Both the position numbers and the translations under genes were made by a program. DNA of 64,000 bases from Phycisphaerae bacterium (GTDB taxonomy: Bacteria; Planctomycetota; Phycisphaerae; Phycisphaerales; Phycisphaeraceae). The number at the start of each line of letters is the position of its first letter. The first letter of the stretch is position 1. This document shows, piece by piece, positions 11,006-19,553 of this stretch. The notes beneath the pieces are model-generated. The model searched no databases. It was not told the DNA's origin and was given only the letters and a program-made list of their open reading frames with translations. The stretch covers positions 96,875 to 160,874 of the forward strand of contig JAUHZU010000011.1 in assembly GCA_030425705.1 (NCBI GenBank), given 5' to 3'.

Positions 11006-13195
11006 TCAGAGCCCGAACAGCCGGGACACGTCGTAGAACAGCGTCGCGAGGAACACGAAGCCGATCACCGCCAGGCCCATGTACAGCGCCACGGTCTGGA
11101 CCTGCGGGCTGGGGGGCGAGCCCTTAATCTTCTCGATCGCCAGGAAGACCATGTGCCCGCCGTCCACGATGGGGATCGGCAGGAAGTTAATGACCGCCAG
11201 GTTCACGCTGATCAGCCCGAGGAAGAACAGCAGGTAGGGCGGGCCCTGCTGCGCGACGGTCGTGCCGACATGCACGATGCCGACCGGGCCGCGGAGGTTG
11301 TAGAGCTTGACGTTGCCCTGCAGCAGGCGGAGCAGCGTGATGTAGGTCTGTTGGATGAAGTCCTTGGTCTTGTCCACGCCGATGATGAACGCTTCGCCGA
11401 CGTTGTCGGCCTTGAGCGTCACCATCTCGGGCAGCGGGAAGAAGTCGTCGTACCCCGGCTCCCAGCCCGCCGCGAGCAGGTCGCCCGCCTGCTTAGCAGA
11501 CACCGCAAACTCGGCCGTCTCCGAAGACGCGCCCGGGATCGGCACGGCGTAGGACACGCTCAAGGTCTCCGGGCGGTCTTCCAACTCGGCCCAGGCGATC
11601 AGCACGCGCTGGATATCGCGCCAGTCGTCGACCGGCTCGCCGTTGATGCGTGTGATGCGCGTGCCGGGCATAAACGGGTCGCCGGCGTTGAGCGCCTGGT
11701 GTGCCGGAGAGCCGGCCGTGAGTTCGCGCACGACGGGCGTGCCGTAGGCGATCCCCAGCGCGATGCCGAGCTTGCCCTTCTGCGGGGTGATGTCGCCGAG
11801 TGCGAGCTGCTCGCCATTGCGGAGCACCACCACTTCGAGGGGCTGCTTCTTCGTCTCCGCGAGCAGGATCGCGACCTCCACGGTCGCGGTCGGCCAGTCG
11901 AGGTCGCCGAGTTTCACAACGATATCGCCGACCTGGAGCCCGAGTTTCTGCGCCGCGGAATCCTCAGCAACCAGCGTGATCTCGCCGGCCGGCACGAGCC
12001 CGAGCAGGTTGGCCGGGCCCACCGCGTAACGGACCAGGGTGGGGTCCGCCTCGACCTGCACCTCGAAGTCCGCGCCGTCCTCGGTCGGGTCGGACAGCGT
12101 GACCGAGACAGGGTAGCCGATGGACCGGTCAAAAACCCCCAGCAGGTCGCCGTAGGACTCGACCGCGGCCCCACCGGCCGATGCGAAACGGATGCCCCGG
12201 CCGCCGCCGCGCTCGGAGGCCGGCGTCGCTTCGAGCCGCTGGGTGATCCAGTCGACGGTGGGGCCCTCCTGCCCCTGGACATAGCCGACCTGCACGCCCG
12301 GGCCGGCGTCGAACCCGACCGACAGCAGCCGCTCGCCGTCCTCCTGGCGCTCCGGCGTAAGGACGTAGGTCAACGTCTCGCTCTTGCCCGGCTCACTGCC
12401 CCGACGCCGGACGGTCAGCTCAACCGCCTCGCTGCGGCTGCCCAGTGCGGTCGCGATCACCACGTCCTTGAAGTCCTCCGGCGGCTTGCCGTTGACCGCT
12501 GTGATCACGTCGCCGGTCCGCAGCCCGAGGTAGCGCAGGTCGCCATCATGCCCCTCGGCGTAGGTGGTCGCGGCGGGCATCTCGGGCGTGGTGTAACCCA
12601 CGGTCGCCGAGGGGAACTCGACGCCGATCATGAATGCTGCGGTCAGGAACAACGCGCCGAAGATGATGTTCATCACCACGCCCGCGGAGATCACGCACGC
12701 CCGCGCCCAGATCGGCTTGTTGTTGTAAGCACGCGGGTCGGCCGACTTCGCGTTGGGGTCGATGTCTTCCTGCCCCATCATCTTCACATACCCGCCCAAG
12801 GGCAGGTAATTCAGCCGGTACTCCGTCTCGCTGAGCCCGAGTTTGTCGGTCGCGGCGAAGACCTGCTCGTCGGTGTAGTACCGCCGGGGCTCGGGGTCGG
12901 GCGTATCGTCGTTCCCTTTCCTCTTCTTGGGCGGCTCCTCGATACCTAACGGCTCGACGCCGTCCTTCTTGAGTTGCTCGGCCGCCAACCTCCGGAAGTC
13001 CGGCTCGGTGCTGCCGATGCGGAAGCCCACGCCTTTCCGCCAGGCGCAGATCGCGTGGCCGAACCCGATCGCGAACTGCGGGCAACGGATCCCGACCCAT
13101 TTGGCGACTAGGAAGTGGCCTAGTTCGTGGACAAAGATCAGGAAGCCGAAGCCCAGGACCAGCAGCAGGAACTCAAAGAGCGGGAATCCAAACAT
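11006..13195 (-). CDS. rseP: RIP metalloprotease RseP (site-2 protease), enlarged
   Basis: An intramembrane zinc metalloprotease that cleaves membrane-anchored anti-sigma factors and signal-peptide remnants. The N-terminal helix carries the HExxH motif in FVHELGHFLVAKWVG (about residues 22-36), and the C-terminal helix carries the second ligand motif in NFLPIPIVDGGHM. LPLGGYVKMMGQEDID and two PDZ domains lie between. At 729 residues it is far longer than the usual 420-450. About 60 extra residues follow the active-site helix (around residues 70-125), and the PDZ region is extended. It lies 23 bases downstream of dxr, a frequent neighbour of rseP. The window also has an ECF sigma/FecR-like pair (19014-21363) that such a protease could act on, but no link is shown. 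Confidence 0.93.
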   Translation of the reverse strand: MFGFPLFEFLLLVLGFGFLIFVHELGHFLVAKWVGIRCPQFAIGFGHAICAWRKGVGFRIGSTEPDFRRLAAEQLKKDGVEPLGIEEPPKKRKGNDDTPDPEPRRYYTDEQVFAATDKLGLSETEYRLNYLPLGGYVKMMGQEDIDPNAKSADPRAYNNKPIWARACVISAGVVMNIIFGALFLTAAFMIGVEFPSATVGYTTPEMPAATTYAEGHDGDLRYLGLRTGDVITAVNGKPPEDFKDVVIATALGSRSEAVELTVRRRGSEPGKSETLTYVLTPERQEDGERLLSVGFDAGPGVQVGYVQGQEGPTVDWITQRLEATPASERGGGRGIRFASAGGAAVESYGDLLGVFDRSIGYPVSVTLSDPTEDGADFEVQVEADPTLVRYAVGPANLLGLVPAGEITLVAEDSAAQKLGLQVGDIVVKLGDLDWPTATVEVAILLAETKKQPLEVVVLRNGEQLALGDITPQKGKLGIALGIAYGTPVVRELTAGSPAHQALNAGDPFMPGTRITRINGEPVDDWRDIQRVLIAWAELEDRPETLSVSYAVPIPGASSETAEFAVSAKQAGDLLAAGWEPGYDDFFPLPEMVTLKADNVGEAFIIGVDKTKDFIQQTYITLLRLLQGNVKLYNLRGPVGIVHVGTTVAQQGPPYLLFFLGLISVNLAVINFLPIPIVDGGHMVFLAIEKIKGSPPSPQVQTVALYMGLAVIGFVFLATLFYDVSRLFGL

Positions 13196-13218
13196 AACGG
13201 GGGGTCTTCTTCGGTGGT

Positions 13219-14424
13219 TTAGTCGCGGGCGACGGGCGTCTGCGACAGGGTGTCTTCGATGAGGGCGCGGGCCTGGCGGTCGGCGTCGAGCACGGCGTCC
13301 AGCGTGTCCGCCGGCCGGACAGGTATCGTATCCATCGCCAGCGCCGCGAGTTCGACAATCCGGCCGAAGGGGATACGCAGGTCCAGGAACGCCTGCACGG
13401 CGGCCTCATTGGCGGCGTTGAGCACGGCCCCGGCTGTGCCCCCGGCACGGATCGCGCGGTAGGCGAGTTGCACCGCCGGGAACCGCTGCGGGTCGAGCGG
13501 CTCGAAATCCAGCCGGCGGAGCGTCTGCCAGTCCATCGGCTCGCTGATGCCCGCAGCTCGGCCGGGCCAGGTGAGCGCGGCCTGGATCGGGCCGCGCATA
13601 TCCGGCGGGCCGAGTTGTGCCAGGACCGACCCGTCGCGCAGTTCGACAAAGCTGTGAACGACCGACTGCGGGTGGATGATCGCCTCGATCTGCTCGGCGG
13701 GCAGGCCAAACAGGTGGTGGGCCTCGATGACCTCCAGGGCTTTGTTCATCATCGTCGCCGAATCGATCGTGACCTTCGGGCCCATGTCCCAGGTCGGGTG
13801 CGCCAGGGCCTGCTCCGGCGTCGCGGCGCGCATCTCGGCGAGGTCGGCCTCGCGGAACGGCCCGCCCGAGGCGGTCAGCACCAGACGACGCACATGGCGC
13901 GCATCCCGGCCGTGCAGGCACTGAAAGACGGCTGAGTGCTCGGAGTCGACGGGCAGGAGTGCCGCGCCGCTGCTTTCGATCAGTGGGCGGATCAGGTCCC
14001 CCGCGGCGACGAGCGTTTCCTTGTTGGACAGGTGGATACGTCGGCCGAGTTCGGCGGCGGCGAGCGTCGCGGGCAGGCCGGCGATCCCGACGATCGCCGC
14101 CGCGACATCCGTGCAGTCCACTTCACGGACCAGCCGGTCGGCGGCATCGTCGCCGGCATACACCGTCGCGTCGGGCAGCGCAGCGCGGGCCTGCGCCGCG
14201 GCGTCTGCATCGCATACCGCGAGGTGCCGGACACCCAGACGCTGTGCCTGCTCGATCAACAAACCGGCGTTGCGTTGCGCTGCGAGCGCGACGACCCGCA
14301 GGTCCATGCCCTGCCGCGCCAGGTGCTCGGCGACGGCCAGGGTGTTGCACCCGATCGAGCCCGTCGAGCCAAGTACGGCCAACCGGCGCGGGCCGGCCAT
14401 CGTGTTGTCCGCAGGTTCCGCCAC
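13219..14424 (-). CDS. dxr: 1-deoxy-D-xylulose 5-phosphate reductoisomerase
   Basis: Dxr converts DXP to 2-C-methyl-D-erythritol 4-phosphate with NADPH, the first committed step of MEP isoprenoid synthesis. The 401-residue product has the NADPH-binding LGSTGSIGCNTLAV (residues 18-31), the metal/substrate region LPVDSEHSAVFQ, ASGGPFR and the highly conserved HPTWDMGPKVTIDSATMMNK. Length and motif order are standard. It sits 12 bases after rne/rng and 23 bases before rseP, forming a tight cluster. Confidence 0.96.
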   Translation of the reverse strand: MAEPADNTMAGPRRLAVLGSTGSIGCNTLAVAEHLARQGMDLRVVALAAQRNAGLLIEQAQRLGVRHLAVCDADAAAQARAALPDATVYAGDDAADRLVREVDCTDVAAAIVGIAGLPATLAAAELGRRIHLSNKETLVAAGDLIRPLIESSGAALLPVDSEHSAVFQCLHGRDARHVRRLVLTASGGPFREADLAEMRAATPEQALAHPTWDMGPKVTIDSATMMNKALEVIEAHHLFGLPAEQIEAIIHPQSVVHSFVELRDGSVLAQLGPPDMRGPIQAALTWPGRAAGISEPMDWQTLRRLDFEPLDPQRFPAVQLAYRAIRAGGTAGAVLNAANEAAVQAFLDLRIPFGRIVELAALAMDTIPVRPADTLDAVLDADRQARALIEDTLSQTPVARD

Positions 14425-14436
14425 GCGGCGATGCTC

Positions 14437-16881
14437 CTAGTCGCGTGAGGGGCCGACGTTCACGATCTTGTTGCTGTAGCCCGTGCCCTCGTCGGGCGGC
14501 GGCGGGGCGTTGCGCTTGCGGACACGCTTCTTCTTCGAGGGCTTGTTCGCCGTCGATACCGTGTTGCCATCTGCATCCGGCTTCGGGTCCGCAGGCGGCT
14601 GGGCCTTGTTGCCGTCCGCGTCGCCCTCGCCGGCCTGCGCGTCGTCCTTCTTCGCCGCGGACTTGCTGCGGCGGCGGGTGCGCTTGGCCTTCTTCTTGAC
14701 CGGGGCGTCCCCGGCCACCTGTGGCTCGTCACCGGCCGGTTCGTCGGCCTTGCGTTCCGCCTCCGCATCCTGCTTCGCGGTGTTTTCTTCCGAGGGCGCG
14801 TCTTGTGTCGCTTCGGCATCGTCACCGTCATCAGCCTTCGACTCTGCAGCACCCTCTTCGGCGGTCTTCTTGCGCTTGCGTCCGCCGCGCCGGCGCCGCC
14901 GTCGCTTCTTCTTGCCGCCTTCGCCGTCGCCTTCGCCAGACTCGCTGTCGCCTGACTCGGCGTTGCTTGCCTCCCCATCGCCGACGACTCCAGACGGCTC
15001 CGACGCCGACACCTCGGACGCAACCTGGCTGTCGCTGTCTTGGGCCGACGCGCCCTCGCTCGGCGATTCGGCATCGTCGGTGTTCTTCTTACGCTTGCGC
15101 CCGCCCCGGCGCCGCCGGCGACGCTTCTTCTTCCCGCCGGACTCGGCCTGCTCCTCGCCGTCGCTTGCAGCGGTCCCGCCCGTGTCGGCCTGCGTGTCGG
15201 CATCGTTCCCCGACTCGTCGGCTTCGGTGTCTCCCGGATCGAGGATCGGGGCTTCCTCGGCGAAGACCGGATCGGCCGTCTCGGGCAGGTCCGGGTCGTC
15301 CACGTCGCGGAACGTCTTGTCGCCGGCCTTGCGGAGCTGCTTGAGCGTCGTCGCCGGGTCGGTGTTGAGTGGGGCGTTACGCGAATCAAACGCGGCGATG
15401 AGGATGTGGTCGATCGTCCGCCCGCCGACGCGCACGAGCACGGGTTTCTTGTGCTGGGTCTCCAGCCGCGTGAGCTCCATGCGTTTGCGGTTGAGCAGTT
15501 GAAACGCGACGTCCGGGCTGATGGTCAACTCCACCCGCGCGACGTCCTGCCGCTGCATCACCAGCGCCAGCCGTCGCATCACGGTCAGCACCACCGACTC
15601 GGAGCTCATCGTGTAGCCCAGCCCCGAACAGTGGCTGCACTCGGTGTGCAGGGACTTTCGGAGCGAGGCGCGCATCCGCTGGCGGGTCATCTCCAGGAGC
15701 CCGAACGTGCTGATCGGGCCGATGCGTGAGCGGGCACGGTCCTTCTTCAGGTTGTCCCGCATCCGCTGCTCGACCTTCTTGCGGTGGCCGGCCTGGTACA
15801 TGTCGATCAGGTCGTTGACGATGATCCCGCCCAGGTCGCGCAGCCGCAATTGCCGGCAGATCTCGTCCACCGCCTCCATATTCGTCTTAAAGGCGTTGGT
15901 CTCCGCGTCGCGGGCCGACCGGCTCTTGCCGGAGTTCACGTCGATGGCGACGAGCGCTTCGGTCTGGTCGATGACCAGCGCCCCGCCGGAGGGCAGGGGC
16001 ACCTCCCGGGCGTTGATCAGGTCGATCTGCTGCTCGACACCCGTGCGGTGGAACAGCGGGACCGGGTCGTCGTAGAACTGCACGGCCGTCTTGGTCCGCG
16101 GGCTGGCGACACGCAGGAAGTCCCGCGCCCGCCGGGCGGCGGTCAGGTCGTCGACGACGATGCGGTCGATGTCGTTGGTGAACACGTCACGGATCGTGCG
16201 GATGACCAGGTCCGACTCGGCGTAGAGTTCGCCGGTTCGCCGGGCCTTCTTGCGCTTCTGTTCGATGTTCTTCCAGAGCCGCTGGAGGTACGACAGGTCA
16301 CGCTTGAGGTCGGTCTTGGTCTGGCCGATGCCCGCGGTGCGGACAATGAAGCCGAACTCTTCGGGCGGGCTGAGTTCCTTGAGGATCGCGCGGGTTTCCT
16401 TGCGGGCGTCGTCGTCCTCGACCTTGCGGGAGACGCCCAGCCGCTGCATGTCCGGCATCATGACCAGGAACCGGCCAGGGATCGACAGGTAGCTGGTCAG
16501 CGTCGGTCCCTTGGTCCCAATGCCTTCCTTGAGCACCTGCACGAGCACCTCGTCGCCGCGCTTCAGGCACTTCTGGATCGGCGGGCGGTCGCGGCGGGCG
16601 GTCTTCTTGCCGACCTTTTCAAACGCTTCCCGGTCCTTGCCGGGGAAGTATTTGGGGTGGAGGTCGGAGATATGCAGGAAGCCGTTGCGTTCGAGACCGA
16701 AGTCGACAAACGCGGCCTGGATGGAGGGCTCGGTGTTGGTCACCCGGCCCTTGTAGATATTTGAGACGTGGCTCTCGGCCGAGGCCCGTTCCTGGTAGTA
16801 CTCTTCGAGCTTCCCGTCCTCGACGATGGCGATACGGCACTCTTCGCCGGGGACGAAGTTGATCAGCATTTCTTTGGGCAC
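14437..16881 (-). CDS. Rne/Rng-family ribonuclease with repeated basic C-terminal arms
   Basis: An 814-residue RNase E/G family endoribonuclease. The catalytic core spans about residues 1-490, with an N-terminal S1 insertion (ASAESHVSNIYKGRVTNTEPSI), DQTEALVAIDVNSGKS (metal-binding aspartates) and the Zn-link cysteines in TECSHCSGLG. The last roughly 300 residues are acidic and disordered in composition, with three basic patches. Two of these are near copies (KKKRRRRRRGGRKRKK, around residues 588-603 and 661-676). Such arms are expected to bind RNA or partners, as in the RNase E scaffold region. It is the first gene of the rne-dxr-rseP cluster. The 212 bases upstream hold only a small hairpin (16999-17016). 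Confidence 0.92.
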   Translation of the reverse strand: MPKEMLINFVPGEECRIAIVEDGKLEEYYQERASAESHVSNIYKGRVTNTEPSIQAAFVDFGLERNGFLHISDLHPKYFPGKDREAFEKVGKKTARRDRPPIQKCLKRGDEVLVQVLKEGIGTKGPTLTSYLSIPGRFLVMMPDMQRLGVSRKVEDDDARKETRAILKELSPPEEFGFIVRTAGIGQTKTDLKRDLSYLQRLWKNIEQKRKKARRTGELYAESDLVIRTIRDVFTNDIDRIVVDDLTAARRARDFLRVASPRTKTAVQFYDDPVPLFHRTGVEQQIDLINAREVPLPSGGALVIDQTEALVAIDVNSGKSRSARDAETNAFKTNMEAVDEICRQLRLRDLGGIIVNDLIDMYQAGHRKKVEQRMRDNLKKDRARSRIGPISTFGLLEMTRQRMRASLRKSLHTECSHCSGLGYTMSSESVVLTVMRRLALVMQRQDVARVELTISPDVAFQLLNRKRMELTRLETQHKKPVLVRVGGRTIDHILIAAFDSRNAPLNTDPATTLKQLRKAGDKTFRDVDDPDLPETADPVFAEEAPILDPGDTEADESGNDADTQADTGGTAASDGEEQAESGGKKKRRRRRRGGRKRKKNTDDAESPSEGASAQDSDSQVASEVSASEPSGVVGDGEASNAESGDSESGEGDGEGGKKKRRRRRRGGRKRKKTAEEGAAESKADDGDDAEATQDAPSEENTAKQDAEAERKADEPAGDEPQVAGDAPVKKKAKRTRRRSKSAAKKDDAQAGEGDADGNKAQPPADPKPDADGNTVSTANKPSKKKRVRKRNAPPPPDEGTGYSNKIVNVGPSRD

Positions 16882-17093
16882 GTGGGTCTAAGCCCTGAGG
16901 CCCGATGCGGGGGACCGGCTCAAGCCGCCGCCGGCGCGCACCGCGGGCGGGGCGTGTCGGGTCTGGCGGGGTTGCAACGGGTCTCTCGCATCGGGTCTCA
17001 AGACTTCCTTGTCTTGGGTGCCCCCACTCCGCTCAGCCGGCGCAGGTCCGCGCGGCGATCGTAGGGGGCACAGTGTTCGGTTGGCAGCCCGGG

Positions 17094-18860
17094 TCAGTAG
17101 TTCATGGAACGTCCGGTGAACGTCCCGGGCATCAGTTTGTTCAGTTCTTCCCGCAGGTGATTATAGACTTCCCTGTCCGAATCGAAGCCGCCCACCTTCC
17201 GGGCGACGCGCTTGCAGCGCTCGATGCCGACCGTCCGGGTCAGCTGCTTGATCTCCGGGATCGCCGGCGGGGAGATCGACAGGGACCGCAATCCCAGCCC
17301 GAGCAGGAGCATCGTAAACTCCGGCTCGCCGCCCATCTCGCCACACAAACTGACCCCGATCCCCGCCCGCTTGGCGTCGCGGACCACGTCTCGGATGAGG
17401 GTGATGACCGCGGGGTGGGCCCCAGAGTACAGGTTGGCGATCCTCTCATTTGATCGGTCAACCGCCACAGTGTACTGGATCAGGTCGTTGGTGCCGATCG
17501 AGAAAAAATCCACTTCCTTGGCGAACACATGGGCCTGCAGCGCGGCCGAGGGCACCTCGATCATCATGCCCACCGGCACCTCGCCCAGCTCGCAGCCCTG
17601 GTCCTCGAGGTCTTCCCGGACGTCGCCCAGGATCATCTTGGCCTGCCGGAGTTCCATGATGCTCGAGATCAGCGGGAACATGATCCGCACCGGGCCCAGG
17701 GCCGAGGCCCGCAGGATCGCCCGGAGCTGGGTCCGGAACAGGTCCAGGTGCTGCAGGCACAGCCGGATCGACCGGCAGCCCAGAAAGGGGTTGTACTCGT
17801 GGTGGTCGTGGAGCCCGGCGATCCCGGTGGCGATCTTGTCGGCGCCCAGGTCCAGCGTGCGGATCGTCAGCGGCCGGCCCTCCAGCAGCTTCACGGCTGT
17901 GGCGTAGGACTCGTACTGCTCCTCCTCGGTGGGCTCGTGGTCGGCCCCCATGAACAGGAACTCGGTCCGGTAGAGGCCAACCCCCGACGCCCCGAACTCC
18001 AGGGCCTGGGGGATCTCTTCGGGGAACTCGATGTTCGCCATCAGCTTGACTTCGGTGCCGTCCGTCGTCACCGCCGGCTCGTCACGGAGCTGACGCAGGA
18101 CCCGCGCCTGCTCGCGCAGCACCCGGGCTTCTTGGCGGTACTCGAGCAGCTGCTCAGCGTCGGGATCGATGTGGACCAGCCCGCGGTTGCCATCGATGAT
18201 GACCTGCTGGCCGTTTCGGACCCGCCGGGTGATGTCACTGAGCCCCACGATGGCGGGGATGCCCAACGCGTGGGCAAGGATCGCCGTGTGGCTGGTCCGC
18301 CCGCCAACATCGATCGCGATACCGCGGATCATCTTGCGGTCCAGCGAGGCGGTCTGGCTGGGCGTGAGGTCGTGGGCGATCACGATCGACGGCTGATCGA
18401 TCGAGTCCAGGACGCTCGCCCGCTCACCGACCAGGTGCTGGAGGAGCCGGCGTTTGAGGTCGTAGATATCGACCACCCGCTCACGGAAGAACGCGTTGTC
18501 CTGGCCGAGGAACTGGTCGGCGAGGTCCTGCATGACCGAGTAAGCGGCGTACTCGGCCGTAACCTGCTCGCTGTCGATGACGGCGTCCATGCGAGCGGTC
18601 AGCGTCTTGTCCGCCAGCATACCGAGGTGGAACGAGAAGATGTCGGCGAGCTGGTCCCCGAGGACGCTGGCCGTCTCGGCGTGCAGCCCGCGGAGCTCAT
18701 CCATCGACGCGGCGATCGCCTCGGCCAGCCGGTCGTGCTCCGCGGCAAGGCCCGACGTCGGCACCGCCCGCCGGGGAACGGCCTCCTCGTCGGTATCGAC
18801 CACCACGGCCCGGCTGATCGCCACGCCGGGGGAGACCGGGATGCCCTTACGCGTCTGCAT
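17094..18860 (-). CDS. ptsI: Phosphoenolpyruvate-protein phosphotransferase (enzyme I of PTS)
   Basis: Enzyme I takes phosphate from PEP on an active-site histidine and passes it to HPr. The 588-residue product has the swivelling-domain signature GGRTSHTAILAHALGIPA with the phosphorylated His (about residue 195), the PEP-binding domain motifs IRTLDLGADK and NPFLGCRSIR, and the catalytic cysteine loop in VSLCGEMGG. No HPr or EII genes are in the window. In many planctomycetes PTS proteins are thought to be regulatory rather than sugar-transporting, so a nitrogen-type or regulatory role is possible. It diverges from the sigma factor gene at 19014. Confidence 0.94.
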   Translation of the reverse strand: MQTRKGIPVSPGVAISRAVVVDTDEEAVPRRAVPTSGLAAEHDRLAEAIAASMDELRGLHAETASVLGDQLADIFSFHLGMLADKTLTARMDAVIDSEQVTAEYAAYSVMQDLADQFLGQDNAFFRERVVDIYDLKRRLLQHLVGERASVLDSIDQPSIVIAHDLTPSQTASLDRKMIRGIAIDVGGRTSHTAILAHALGIPAIVGLSDITRRVRNGQQVIIDGNRGLVHIDPDAEQLLEYRQEARVLREQARVLRQLRDEPAVTTDGTEVKLMANIEFPEEIPQALEFGASGVGLYRTEFLFMGADHEPTEEEQYESYATAVKLLEGRPLTIRTLDLGADKIATGIAGLHDHHEYNPFLGCRSIRLCLQHLDLFRTQLRAILRASALGPVRIMFPLISSIMELRQAKMILGDVREDLEDQGCELGEVPVGMMIEVPSAALQAHVFAKEVDFFSIGTNDLIQYTVAVDRSNERIANLYSGAHPAVITLIRDVVRDAKRAGIGVSLCGEMGGEPEFTMLLLGLGLRSLSISPPAIPEIKQLTRTVGIERCKRVARKVGGFDSDREVYNHLREELNKLMPGTFTGRSMNY

Positions 18861-19013
18861 GCCAACAGTTTACCGGCGGCGACCTGCGGGCGTACGCCGG
18901 CCCCGAACGCCTGCGCGGCCGGACCCGGCTGTGTAAGGATTAGGCAAAAATTCTGAAATCGGTGCTAAATGCCGACGTTCTGAGCTGTGTAAACACTGTA
19001 GGAGGACGCGCTC

Positions 19014-19553
19014 TTGGCGATTACGCCCGAGGAACTAGTTCAGACGCTGATCGAAGAACGCGTGAAGGTTCAGGCGTTTATCCGGAGTATCGTCCCGGAC
19101 TACCACCTTGCCGAGGACGTGTTCCAGGAGATATCGATCCTGGCGCTGCGCTCCGTGTCGGAGATCAACGACCGCGAGCACCTGATGGCCTGGGTCCGCC
19201 GTGCGGCACGGCACCGCGCGATCAACGCCGCCAAAAAAGCCAACCGGCGTGCCCTGCCCCTGGACGAGGGGCTGGTGTCGATGCTCGAAAAGAGCTGGGA
19301 GGAGCTGGACCACCGGCCGGTCTCCGACTCCGCGGAAGCCCTGGAGAAATGCCTGGGCCTGCTCCCGCCGTTCGGGCGACGACTGGTCCACCTCCGCTAC
19401 ACCGAAGGGCTCACGGGGGACCAGCTCGCCCAGCAGGTCGGCCGGAGCACCTCCTCGACCTACGTCACCCTGTCCCGGGTCCATTCGTCGCTCGCCAAGT
19501 GCATCCGTGAACGCCTGGGCCGGCCCAGCATGGGGGTGAAGTCCCGTGGCTGA
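19014..19553 (+). CDS. ECF-type RNA polymerase sigma factor
   Basis: A 179-residue sigma-70 family protein of the extracytoplasmic-function type. Region 2 is about residues 22-80 (YHLAEDVFQEISILAL, LMAWVRRAARHRAIN) and region 4 about 118-172 (LPPFGRRLVHLRYTEGLTGDQLAQQVGRS). It resembles the planctomycete/verrucomicrobial ECF group. The start is a TTG, chosen because a TAGGAGG ribosome-binding site lies at 18999-19005, 8 bases upstream. It overlaps the next gene by 8 bases, so the two are translationally coupled, the usual arrangement for an ECF sigma and its membrane regulator. The genes it directs are unknown; the downstream surface-protein genes are candidates. Confidence 0.92.
   Translation: MAITPEELVQTLIEERVKVQAFIRSIVPDYHLAEDVFQEISILALRSVSEINDREHLMAWVRRAARHRAINAAKKANRRALPLDEGLVSMLEKSWEELDHRPVSDSAEALEKCLGLLPPFGRRLVHLRYTEGLTGDQLAQQVGRSTSSTYVTLSRVHSSLAKCIRERLGRPSMGVKSRG

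Noticed and set aside
16882..17093. A small hairpin (CAAGAC/GTCTTG, 16999-17016) as an RNase E autoregulatory leader
   Set aside because: The stem is only 6 bp and nothing else in the leader supports a regulatory RNA.
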